A stretch of DNA of 62,822 nucleotides from the NCBI GenBank assembly GCA_021205755.1, contig JAJPWX010000128.1:1-62822 (forward strand). Direction: 5' to 3'. A program made the translations under genes and the position numbers. Under the pieces are notes generated by a model that saw only the letters and a program-made list of their open reading frames with translations, was not told the DNA's origin and made no database searches. The stretch comes from Lachnospiraceae bacterium (GTDB lineage: Bacteria; Bacillota; Clostridia; Lachnospirales; Lachnospiraceae). Of the stretch, positions 37,901-44,679 are shown piece after piece. Every line of letters begins with the position of its first letter. The first letter of the stretch is position 1.

Positions 37901-38995
37901 GAAAATGATTTAGAAAAAACAGACACACAGGAAGAACAGCAGATTGCTCCCGTTGCGCTGATTTCTGACCGGACGGAGCCGGAGGTTTCGCTGCACGGGC
38001 ATAGTATGGCAGATATTGAGGAAATGGTCGTTTGCTTTGCTCAGGCGCAGATTGATGATATGGGGATGCAAAATGAAGTGCAGATTCATGGGGCAAGGGT
38101 TTATGGGAGCCGCAGCCGCGAAGGGCTTTATACGGATGCGTCGGATGTGGACGTGGTGCTTTCCTATTCCGGCAATATTCGGGAGGATGCACTTTTTGAC
38201 ATTTTGCATGAGAGCGGTTTATCCATATCCGGGATTCCGGTTGACATTAACCCAATTTCAACGGAGCAGACGGGAACCTTGGAGGATTACCTGAAATCGG
38301 CGGAGCAGTATCTGGATGAAAAGAGTGTAGTTGCAGTAGAGCAGAAAGCGGATACAGCAGAGCAGCAGGCAACGATCCACTTTTATGTGGCTGAGAGTAT
38401 GGAATTTCCGGTTCTCGGTGAGTATCACGAAAATGTTGGGAGTCTCAAAGAAGCAATAGCACTTTATGAGCAGATTCCGGCGGAGCGGATGAATGGCATT
38501 AAGGGGATTGGCTTCACACTGGACGATGGGAGTATGTATGCTGGGATGCCGTGTGAATTAATGTCAGCGGGAATTGTCAGCCGCGACATTGCAGAAGATA
38601 TTCCACATTTTAAGGAAAGCCCTCTGGTGCAGGAAGCGCTGTCAGAATTGGAAACCGTTTATCAGCCGCCGGAGAAGGTGGAGCCGATACAGAATCAGCA
38701 GGTTGTAGAAAAGACTGAAACAATCCCAGCGGATTCCAGCAAGCCGACGAAACAGCAGAAAATTACAGAAAAACCTGGGATGGTTCCCACAGAAATCGGA
38801 GAACGTAGAAACCAGCCAGAAAATGCAGCGAAAGTTGCTTCCAGAGATGCAGATTTGAGACAGGAGAAGCCAACCGGCCGGAAAGAATCGGTTTTAAAAG
38901 CCCTGCGGGAGCGGCAGGCAAAGATTAAAGCCTCAGAACAGAATACACAGAAAACGAAAAATCAGAAGCATAAGAAGGGAGAACAGGAATTATGA
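34952..38995 (+). CDS. ArdC-type polyvalent anti-restriction protein with metallopeptidase, YodL, DUF3849 and nucleotidyltransferase-like domains
   Basis: 1,347 residues. Residues about 1-100 form the ArdC ssDNA-binding domain (HSYSFNNTLLIAMQKPDA). A zinc metallopeptidase follows with HETAHARLHDRD at about 208-219 (HExxH variant HETAH). YodL-like residues lie near 425-527 (YRFMNLDFVKKHGMDV, SLSVSDVILLNRGG). DUF3849 is near 683-806 (YAREHGELKQYRHSRNENL, IERLTYILANTIQHKSWDRR). At about 1045-1075 VYGSRSREGLYTDASDVDVV fits the GS-x-DxD nucleotidyltransferase pattern. A further domain lies near 1140-1240 before a basic tail. It probably protects incoming DNA from restriction; the order of modules is characteristic of polyvalent proteins. 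Confidence 0.88.
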   Translation: MAGNREKQLQEITERLEQGVKDLFTSERYTEYLQTMSQFHSYSFNNTLLIAMQKPDATLVAGYQAWQKKFNRHVRKGEKGIQIIAPAPIREKEIQEKVDEQTGEVILKPNGQPETEEVVHVIPRFRVTTVFDLSQTDGEPLPDLGVEELTANVDNFDLFMQAIEQASPVPIRFDEISSGAKGYYDNGSKEIVIQQDMSESQTLKTAIHETAHARLHDRDRMQEEGIQKDQMTKEVEAESVAYTVCQSFGIDTSDYSFPYVAGWSSGKDMKELRSSMDTIRHTASEMMDEITEAVRKLQREQMQYTSVELFGTPALFDMGRIADEDIPDGLHRYDLRGSDNDPGIPVTVENHVVVNHAATVLTAYRLPIPERGFLRLGEELNFGSDGMISVQDYRQITAGLSSFDMEQRVQNAVIRSNEELVYSEKAYCYAIFQIDGQGDGRDYRFMNLDFVKKHGMDVKGSNYNLVYGGALQQQETLDSLYIKFNVGRPDDFTGHSLSVSDVILLNRGGEAKAWYVDSIGFTELPDFVQEREALLKQQSREVTEFTEEIDLDGHEGMWHTSDQIELMGETIYLMEHNEFGSDVAKVAVNGKGEVVAEDLWNGFDEGFHEAAAEHFAAKGMEYKRPEQAVTAQEAAVSAITEKGEEAEITETENSEPPRGEKSEEKEVLESTEDTAQGGNVPLYMENAAYAREHGELKQYRHSRNENLVCRRAIEQSISENFDGMHLKNGSVKPVIEQFGIERLTYILANTIQHKSWDRRFSTDNRTWAQTVPMMAENTDAFGYDRTAEWVVESHPAVLDGFIKMFRQEVLEQSREAEQVESAEKAAASKESLSEGERDEAPLTADEITNFKEISREYFPHMRTAEYVFSCDVRGEPDVLTYELSQHDDGESYSLHTQNHDIWDRMSRKELDKLEFAVGREVTFADWEKEIEQADSADALREVQYGMWEAENLNLSDEQRERLYQMIEEKEKIYAEPEKGETIEENDLEKTDTQEEQQIAPVALISDRTEPEVSLHGHSMADIEEMVVCFAQAQIDDMGMQNEVQIHGARVYGSRSREGLYTDASDVDVVLSYSGNIREDALFDILHESGLSISGIPVDINPISTEQTGTLEDYLKSAEQYLDEKSVVAVEQKADTAEQQATIHFYVAESMEFPVLGEYHENVGSLKEAIALYEQIPAERMNGIKGIGFTLDDGSMYAGMPCELMSAGIVSRDIAEDIPHFKESPLVQEALSELETVYQPPEKVEPIQNQQVVEKTETIPADSSKPTKQQKITEKPGMVPTEIGERRNQPENAAKVASRDADLRQEKPTGRKESVLKALRERQAKIKASEQNTQKTKNQKHKKGEQEL

Positions 38996-39225
38996 AGGCA
39001 GTCACATTTGAACAGGATGAATTGTTGGTTATGGCGATGTTCCAGGAGAGCAGCAGGGGCGTAACGATGGAGCGAATTGCGGAAATTATTCCCTTTGTCA
39101 AGGATGATATGGAGGTGTACCCTTTGGTTGTATCGACACTGGAAAAGATGAAGCGGCTGTCGGATACGGCATTTCAGAGCTTGGATTTGGAGCCTTACAA
39201 GGAGGAGCCGGAGGACAGCGCATGA
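38992..39225 (+). CDS. Transposon-transfer assisting protein (TTRAP family)
   Basis: 77 residues. The pattern FEQDELLVMAMFQESSRGVT, PLVVSTLEKMKRLSDTAFQ and SLDLEPYKEE matches the small TTRAP family (PF14203) of Tn1549-type elements. It is predicted to be helical. Its ATG overlaps the TGA of the ArdC-type gene (ATGA), and its stop overlaps the next gene, so all three are one translational unit. The biochemical role is unknown. Confidence 0.8.
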   Translation: MKAVTFEQDELLVMAMFQESSRGVTMERIAEIIPFVKDDMEVYPLVVSTLEKMKRLSDTAFQSLDLEPYKEEPEDSA

Positions 39226-40070
39226 AGACGAACCAGTTCGCTGTCTATCAGGTAAAGGCCGGAGTGGAAACAAAAGATTTGCGTTTCCGCTCCTACGCCT
39301 ATGCAAAGGAACATAAGGCTTCGATTACGGTCAAAAATTATGAGCAGGCTTACTTGTCTGTTCTCCTTCCAACGGACACGCCGGAGACAATCTGGCAGCG
39401 ATTGAAGAAACAACCCAAAGCACTCAGAGGACATTCCATCGGGGTCAGTGACGTGCTGGTACTTAATCAGAACGGCGTAGTCACTTCGTATTATATTGAT
39501 AAAACCGGGCTTGTGGCATTGGTTGGATTTATCCGACAAAATTCATCCGGTACGCTTGTCACGATAGATACAGAAGAGTTTCAGGTGGAGGGACGGAACG
39601 GGACATGGATGGCCACCGATGAAACACAAGTGGATGGAAAGCAGTTCTTTCTCCTGGAAAGTGAAAAATATCGGGAAAATGCGGACTTTATCATTGTAGA
39701 CGAACAGGGGAAATTCATTTGTGAGAGCCGCAGCGGATTTGACGATGCAGCGCTTCAGAGGATACGGGGTTATCTCAATCTACCGATTTCTCCCCAACTG
39801 ACACCGCCACCCATGCAAAAGCCGCCGATGGAGAACTGGCAGAAGTATTATGAGAATGGCGAGTATCTCCGCGCCGCCGAGATTACAGAAGAGCAAAACT
39901 ACAACATGATTGATGGCCGCATCAACAATCTGCCAACGCCGAGGGTGATTGGCGGGCGTATCTCCGTGCTTGATCGTCTGAAAATCAAACAGGCGGAGAT
40001 TATGCAGAAAAACGGAAAGGCTGCGCCTGAATTGGCGATGGCGGAGGGTATGGAGCGAAACCGTAAATGA
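39222..40070 (+). CDS. YodL/DUF4316-domain protein
   Basis: 282 residues. The N-terminal ~110 residues are a YodL-like domain (FAVYQVKAGVETKDLRFRSY, then LRGHSIGVSDVLVLNQNGVV), the same kind as in the preceding large protein (SLSVSDVILLNRGG there). The C-terminal ~80 residues match DUF4316 (NWQKYYENGEYLRAAEITEE, RVIGGRISVLDRLKIKQAEI). Such proteins end the transfer operon in many elements. Function is unknown. A terminator follows directly. Confidence 0.83.
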   Translation: MKTNQFAVYQVKAGVETKDLRFRSYAYAKEHKASITVKNYEQAYLSVLLPTDTPETIWQRLKKQPKALRGHSIGVSDVLVLNQNGVVTSYYIDKTGLVALVGFIRQNSSGTLVTIDTEEFQVEGRNGTWMATDETQVDGKQFFLLESEKYRENADFIIVDEQGKFICESRSGFDDAALQRIRGYLNLPISPQLTPPPMQKPPMENWQKYYENGEYLRAAEITEEQNYNMIDGRINNLPTPRVIGGRISVLDRLKIKQAEIMQKNGKAAPELAMAEGMERNRK

Positions 40071-40077
40071 CAGAATC

Positions 40078-40111
40078 GGGCTGTCCAACTTTTTGGTTGG
40101 GCGGCTCTTTT
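40078..40111 (+). terminator. Intrinsic terminator at the end of the transfer operon
   Basis: GGGCTGTCCAAC (40078-40089) pairs with GTTGGGCGGCTC through G-U pairs, then CTTTTCT. It separates the operon from the promoter at 40126. Confidence 0.65.
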
Positions 40112-40125
40112 CTATGGTTAGGGTC

Positions 40126-40153
40126 TTGATTGACGGGGAAAAATTAGTATAAT
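40126..40153 (+). promoter_or_regulatory. Sigma-A promoter of the cargo pair
   Basis: TTGATT (40126-40131), a 16-base spacer, consensus TATAAT (40148-40153). It rules out the in-frame ATG at 40152 as start of the next gene. Confidence 0.75.
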
Positions 40154-40178
40154 GGTATCAGACGTGAGGTGGGTAGAT

Positions 40179-40622
40179 ATGAAAGACAGTGAGTTGATCG
40201 GGAAGGTACATTCGTCTGTTTATCATCAGTGCCAGAAACGCGGTTATGCTGCGCCTGTAGATGTACTGATGGATGTCGGTGTACTGGATAAGAAGAAATA
40301 CGAGGATTGGAGATTCGGCAGGATTCCATATCTGGAAGCAGTCTGCACCTGCAATCTACGTCAGCTTTCTTTTATCATGGCGCAGATATGCGCCTATGCA
40401 AAGAAAGCTGGTTATAAGCCGTCCTTCTGTTACTATAAACAATGGGGCAAGAAAAATGGGCGAGGGCATAGAGCGGTTCGCCCGCTGCGGTTCAGCAAGA
40501 GCGGCAATCCGGAAATTGAAAAAGCGTATGCGACGCATTATGTGGATTTGAAAACCATTGAGCGTCTGAAAGCGGAAGATTTACAAAAAGTTCAGGCTTC
40601 TTCAGCTTCAACTGACTTGTAA
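40179..40622 (+). CDS. Hypothetical protein next to the Rpn nuclease
   Basis: 147 residues, start ATG 40179 behind GTGAGGTGG and just downstream of its own promoter. No known domain is recognised. It starts MKDSELIGKVHSSVYHQCQK, has several cysteines and aromatic-rich stretches (SFCYYKQWGKKNGRGH), and a basic middle that could bind nucleic acid. It stands outside the transfer operon, is expressed independently, and precedes the Rpn gene by 100 bases, so the two may be a cargo unit. Confidence 0.65.
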   Translation: MKDSELIGKVHSSVYHQCQKRGYAAPVDVLMDVGVLDKKKYEDWRFGRIPYLEAVCTCNLRQLSFIMAQICAYAKKAGYKPSFCYYKQWGKKNGRGHRAVRPLRFSKSGNPEIEKAYATHYVDLKTIERLKAEDLQKVQASSASTDL

Positions 40623-40722
40623 AAAGGCTTTTGGTGTGGTATCATGGAATCATCAGGAGAGAACCGTTCTTTCCGAGAAGAAAGACAGAAGCTACAAGAC
40701 TATTGCAGAGGTGGTGATTCCT

Positions 40723-41670
40723 ATGGGCGTAAAAGATACGACAACCGCAAAATATATGCAGCGGAATGAAATTTTTGCAGATGCGTTCAATTATTATGTA
40801 TATGGCGGCAGACAGGTCATTGACCCGAACAGTCTTGAGGAACTGGATACACGGGAGATCGGTGTACCATATGGCAGCCCGGAAGATGTGGAGCAGCCGG
40901 TGCAGAGAATCCGCGATGTTATAAAGTCCGTTACGGCAATGACAAATAAAAAGATGGCCTTTCTGGTTTTGGCTGTTGAGAATCAAAGCAATGTGCATTA
41001 CGCGATGGCTGTGAAGGATATGGTTTATGATGCCTTGCAGTACGCGAAGCAGGTGGAAAAGGCAATCGCGTCCCACAAAAAGGCGGGAGATTACAAGGGC
41101 GCGGACAGCGATGAATATCTTTCCGGATTTATGAAAAGCGATAAACTGATGCCGGTAGCGACGCTCGTAATTTACTTTGGGCCAAAAGCGTGGGACGGGC
41201 CGATGTCTATTCACGAGATGTTCGAGTTCGACGATGAAAAAATGCTTGCTATAGTCCCGGATTATAAAATCAATTTGATAGCTCCGGAGGCATTAAGCGA
41301 TGATGATTTTGATAAATTCAATTCTTCACTGAAAGAGGTGCTGACTTTTATCAAGTATTCCGGAGATGCAGATAAGCTGGAAGATGTAGTTAATTCTGAT
41401 GAAGGGTTTCAGCATCTTGGAAGAACGGAAGTAGATGTATTGAACGCTTGCGTAAATGCAAGTTTGACGATGGGTGAAAGTGAGGTGGAACTAAACGTGT
41501 GCCAGGCAATTCAGACGCTCAATCAGCGAGCAGAGGAAAAGGGACGAATTGAAACTCTCGTCCAGAACATTAAAAATTTGATGAAAAACATGGGATTGAC
41601 TGCTGAACAGGCAATGAGTGTGTTGGATGTTTCTGAAAGTGATCGCAAAGCGATTGCGCCGAGATTCTAA
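40723..41670 (+). CDS. Rpn-family recombination-promoting nuclease / putative transposase
   Basis: 315 residues. ATG 40723 behind GAGGTGGTG begins the family pattern MGVKDTTTAKYMQRNEIFAD, then AFNYYVYGGRQVIDP and a Leu-Asp-Thr stretch (SLEELDTREIGVPYG). The PD-(D/E)XK nuclease core lies in the first ~180 residues (MAFLVLAVENQSNVHYAM with the E-x-Q pair, MPVATLVIYFGPKAWDGP). The C-terminal part is helical with EKGRIETLVQNIKNLMKNM, typical of Rpn proteins. Some Rpn proteins increase recombination; recent work links relatives to phage defence. Role here is inference. Confidence 0.82.
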   Translation: MGVKDTTTAKYMQRNEIFADAFNYYVYGGRQVIDPNSLEELDTREIGVPYGSPEDVEQPVQRIRDVIKSVTAMTNKKMAFLVLAVENQSNVHYAMAVKDMVYDALQYAKQVEKAIASHKKAGDYKGADSDEYLSGFMKSDKLMPVATLVIYFGPKAWDGPMSIHEMFEFDDEKMLAIVPDYKINLIAPEALSDDDFDKFNSSLKEVLTFIKYSGDADKLEDVVNSDEGFQHLGRTEVDVLNACVNASLTMGESEVELNVCQAIQTLNQRAEEKGRIETLVQNIKNLMKNMGLTAEQAMSVLDVSESDRKAIAPRF

Positions 41671-41750
41671 GTTGGTCTTATCCGAAAAATCTTGTTGAGT
41701 AAATCTAAAGCTCCAGTCAGGGATTGTTGTTTCCCTGATTGGAGCTTTTC

Positions 41751-43397
41751 TTATGTGCACATATGCGCTTTAGAATGTTCGCGTGATTTTGCCTGTTCCT
41801 GGCCGAGGATGCTGTCCACGTTTGAGCAGACTGTACGCAACTCTTTCTGATAATCCCGGAAATAATACCAGGTATCTGTCTGAGCCTGCTTCTGAACGGT
41901 GAGCCTGTCGCGTTCTTCCTTTAAGACTTTCATAGTCGGGAACCGGCTGTCAGAGTATTGCGATTTCAGATATTTGACTGCGCTTTCGTACAGGCTAATC
42001 TCTGAACTATGCTCCTGTCGAAATTTCTTCTTGTTGCGGACTTTCAGCATTTGTCCATAAACCGCTTTGTTGGCAAGGTACTGGCCTGTATAATGTATCT
42101 TTTCGTTCAGAGCCTTTAACTGGCTCTCAGTATCCCGGAGTTCTTTTCGGGCGTCGTGCATTTTGGCGGTGACTTCCTCGAAGCTCTCCTGCAAATTTTC
42201 TCTGGTGCCGTATTCGTGCTCCTGGACATAGGCAATCGTCTTTGCCATCTGCTGTAGATTGGAGATTTTGACTTTCTGCGCGTAGGCGCGGCTCTGCTGC
42301 GCTTTCACGCAATCCTGAAGATCGACAACCAGACGCAGGTCGGACTTGATAAACAGGATCGTGATCGGGTCGCTCTCATCATACGAATCGGTGCCGGATG
42401 TTGGCTCTGCATCATTCAAAGTATTCTCTTTTGGAACTGTTCTGTTTTCTTCAACAGCCTTTGCATTCTCCGCAAACAGATTCAGCAAAAATTCTTTTTC
42501 ATAGTGGGTTCCCAATGCCCTGCCGGTGATATTTTTATTCCGATCAGGATGGAGATAGCTGTACCGCCCGCGACTTTCGGTTAGGCGGATTTTGTACTTA
42601 TCCATCAGGATGCTCTGGAACTCTTCTGGAAATTTTGCGGTTCTGGCGGCATCGTCAATGGCGTCACGGAGATATTGCTTCTGCGTTTGAAAAATCGTAT
42701 TTCGGGGTGTAAGACCATCCGCAATGATCTGTTCATTGAGCTTGTCAAGATTTCTCTGGCCGCGCCGTTTGGCCTGATATTCACGATCTGTAATTTTGCG
42801 CTCGGATGGAGAGAGCAGGTCTACCTGATAAAGATTTTCCCGTTCGCAGATCTCCATCAGTGATTTCTGTAGGTGCTTAAGGTAATCTTTTGTCAGATGA
42901 TGCTTATACCCGGCGCGGCTGTCACAGGGACGCTCCATAAAGTCCTGGAGTTCTACATCACACTTCCGCAGGCTGTTGATTACGATGTGGACATGAATGT
43001 TGCCGCTGCCATTGTGACCGTCCATGTGGGTGCAGACAAGCGCCTGGTGGCCGGGAAAGTTCTTTGCAGCATATTCCATGCCGATAGCCTGTGCCTGTTC
43101 TCCGGTCAGTCCGTGATCGTCCTTGTCCTTTGGGTCGAAGCTGATGATGTAATGATGCGATTTGATTTCGTCGAAGCTCTGATTTTTATGGTACTGCGCG
43201 TTAAGCATTTCGCATTCGATGTCAAAAGTCTCCGGATTGCAGTGGATGCCGTCCATCAGAAATTCTTCACGCAGCATCATATGTCCCTTTTCGTCTAACA
43301 GCGGCTTCATAGATAACTCGTCATGCTGGTATTTCAGATAATCCATTGCGGCGCTGTAATTGGCGCTTTTACTTGCGATGTGTTTCAAGATTGCCAC
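41751..43397 (-). CDS. mobA: MOBP-type relaxase
   Basis: 548 residues; nicks oriT and stays bound to the 5' end during transfer. The relaxase domain fills residues 1-~200, with a catalytic tyrosine candidate at Tyr 14 or 20 (SANYSAAMDYLKY), His 84-region SHHYIISFDPKD, and the HxH metal site THMDGHNGSG then NIHVHIVINS (His 124, 135, 137). The C-terminal half is coiled-coil rich (ELRDTESQLKALNEKIHYTG). It overlaps the end of mobC by 29 bases. It is on the minus strand, convergent with the Rpn gene and opposite to the transfer operon, as in Tn1549 relatives. Confidence 0.92.
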   Translation of the reverse strand: MAILKHIASKSANYSAAMDYLKYQHDELSMKPLLDEKGHMMLREEFLMDGIHCNPETFDIECEMLNAQYHKNQSFDEIKSHHYIISFDPKDKDDHGLTGEQAQAIGMEYAAKNFPGHQALVCTHMDGHNGSGNIHVHIVINSLRKCDVELQDFMERPCDSRAGYKHHLTKDYLKHLQKSLMEICERENLYQVDLLSPSERKITDREYQAKRRGQRNLDKLNEQIIADGLTPRNTIFQTQKQYLRDAIDDAARTAKFPEEFQSILMDKYKIRLTESRGRYSYLHPDRNKNITGRALGTHYEKEFLLNLFAENAKAVEENRTVPKENTLNDAEPTSGTDSYDESDPITILFIKSDLRLVVDLQDCVKAQQSRAYAQKVKISNLQQMAKTIAYVQEHEYGTRENLQESFEEVTAKMHDARKELRDTESQLKALNEKIHYTGQYLANKAVYGQMLKVRNKKKFRQEHSSEISLYESAVKYLKSQYSDSRFPTMKVLKEERDRLTVQKQAQTDTWYYFRDYQKELRTVCSNVDSILGQEQAKSREHSKAHMCT

Positions 43398-43761
43398 GGT
43401 AATCCCCCACCAGCTTCATGGTTTCTTTCCGAAGTTCGTGTAGTTCTGTAATGCAGCCATTGATTTCCTCCTGCATGGCCTTGGAGCGCAGGCCGCCCAT
43501 ATGGAAATAGCGGGCGATCTGGTTCAGGTTATTCCCAATCTTCCCGTATTCGGTGGCCAGCTTCTGTATTTCCGAAATATCAGCAACGACGTTGTAAGTG
43601 ATGTTCGGTTTCTCTTTCAAGGAGTATTTGCGGACATAGACGGCAACGGGATAGCCCGCCTGCTCTGCGTATTCTTTAATCAATTCGTATTCGATGTCAC
43701 TGTAGCGCACCATCACCGGATGGTCGTGCTGCAGCGGTTTCTCTTTCTTTGGTCTTGCCAT
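43369..43761 (-). CDS. mobC: MobC relaxosome accessory protein
   Basis: 130 residues. The N-terminal ~60 residues look like a ribbon-helix-helix (HPVMVRYSDIEYELIKEYAE) and the C-terminal part matches MobC (IQKLATEYGKIGNNLNQIAR YF..., with helix MQEEINGCITELHELRKETM). It should bind the oriT next to its start and help the relaxase open the DNA. It is cotranslated with the relaxase through a 29-base overlap. Start ATG at 43761; upstream sequence contains the oriT-like repeats. Confidence 0.9.
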   Translation of the reverse strand: MARPKKEKPLQHDHPVMVRYSDIEYELIKEYAEQAGYPVAVYVRKYSLKEKPNITYNVVADISEIQKLATEYGKIGNNLNQIARYFHMGGLRSKAMQEEINGCITELHELRKETMKLVGDYRGNLETHRK

Positions 43762-44000
43762 AAAAAATGCGCCTCCGTTTCTTTGGTGAGGGCATTTTCC
43801 CGCTGATGCAAAGCGTCACGGCTGCGACATGATTTCATGGAGCCAAACAGCAGAATCCTCCGGTTCTGCGTCAGCCGAGGGTATGGGGAGCGGCATCCCC
43901 ATCAAGATATGCCATAGTGCGAAAAGCCACGAAGTGGGTTTGGAGTTACTATAGGCGAATCTTGCTCTCGATTTGTCAGCCCTTCGTATTTGATGAAAAA
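43762..44000. other. Candidate origin of transfer (oriT)
   Basis: A gene-free region directly before mobC-mobA. It contains ATGGGGA-GCGGC-A-TCCCCAT type hairpin (43883-43902), then a possible nick region CATAGTGCGAAAAGCC, and CCAC-GAA-GTGG (43927-43937). This order, hairpin then GTGCG-containing single-strand stretch, resembles MOBP oriT sites, but the nic base cannot be fixed. The rest to 44204 shows no gene. Confidence 0.5.
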
Positions 44001-44204
44001 AACGGATTAGCCCCTCCTATTACGAGGACATGGCCGGGGTTTTTAGCAACATGAAAATGGCCTGAACTGCGGAAAATGAAAAAGAGCATGGAAGAAAAAA
44101 ATCTTATTGCGAAATATTCCGAAGCTGTCCTCGTAATGAAAAGGGTTATTTTGTGGCAGCGGAAATATGGTGCAGCCACGGATCTGCGAAAGGGGGAAAC
44201 GCAA

Positions 44205-44510
44205 ATGTCTGCAAAAACTTTTAATGAGACTAATGGTTGTTCTTCTGATAAGAGAAGAATGCCGTCACGGGAGGAACTTGGAAAACTCGCCGGTGTGGAT
44301 ATAAGGAAAATCGACATTTCCCAGCTGAAGGATTTGGAGAAAGTGCATATAGACAGGAATCTACCAAAACGCGAACGCATGGCTGATTACATCCGGCAGA
44401 TCGGGAACCCGTACTGTTATCGGAGTCACGGCATTGCTGTGAAAATTTCATTTGTCGGAAAGCGCACCCTGGAAGATTGCCTGTGTTCCTGTCTTCCGCT
44501 CGATGAGTGA
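44205..44510 (+). CDS. DUF6870-family protein
   Basis: 101 residues, ATG 44205 after AAAGGGGGAAA; a longer open frame upstream is not supported. The family core is SREELGKLAGVDIRKIDISQ, LPKRERMADYIRQIGNPYCY and VKISFVGKRTLEDCL. It matches small DUF6870 proteins regularly found between mobC and the recombinase genes of such elements. Function unknown. Confidence 0.75.
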   Translation: MSAKTFNETNGCSSDKRRMPSREELGKLAGVDIRKIDISQLKDLEKVHIDRNLPKRERMADYIRQIGNPYCYRSHGIAVKISFVGKRTLEDCLCSCLPLDE

Positions 44511-44561
44511 TGTGCTCCGTAAAAATTTCACAAATAATAAGAAAATCAACAAATTAAAGTG

Positions 44562-44590
44562 TTGACTTGCGGGCAAAACTGTGCGATAAT
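44562..44590 (+). promoter_or_regulatory. Promoter of the recombinase cluster
   Basis: TTGACT (44562-44567), a 17-base spacer ending TGC (extended -10), and GATAAT (44585-44590). The upstream TCACAAATA (44528-44536) recurs at the same distance before the promoter at 52685. Confidence 0.8.
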
Positions 44591-44620
44591 GCTTCTGGGT
44601 CAAATCAAAAAAGTTTTCAG

Positions 44621-44678
44621 AAGCCATAGGTTTCCTGGTTACAGCCGCAAGGCGAGTAAATAAGGAGGTCTATGGCTT
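44621..44678 (+). promoter_or_regulatory. Leader hairpin sequestering the ribosome site of the first recombinase
   Basis: Bases 44621-44636 pair with 44663-44678 without interruption (16 bp, three of them G-U wobbles in a row), burying AAGGAGG (44662-44668) almost completely. The loop carries GCC-GCAA-GGC (44644-44653), a GNRA-type hairpin. The start ATG 44680 is two bases after the stem. Confidence 0.7.
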
Positions 44679-44679
44679 T

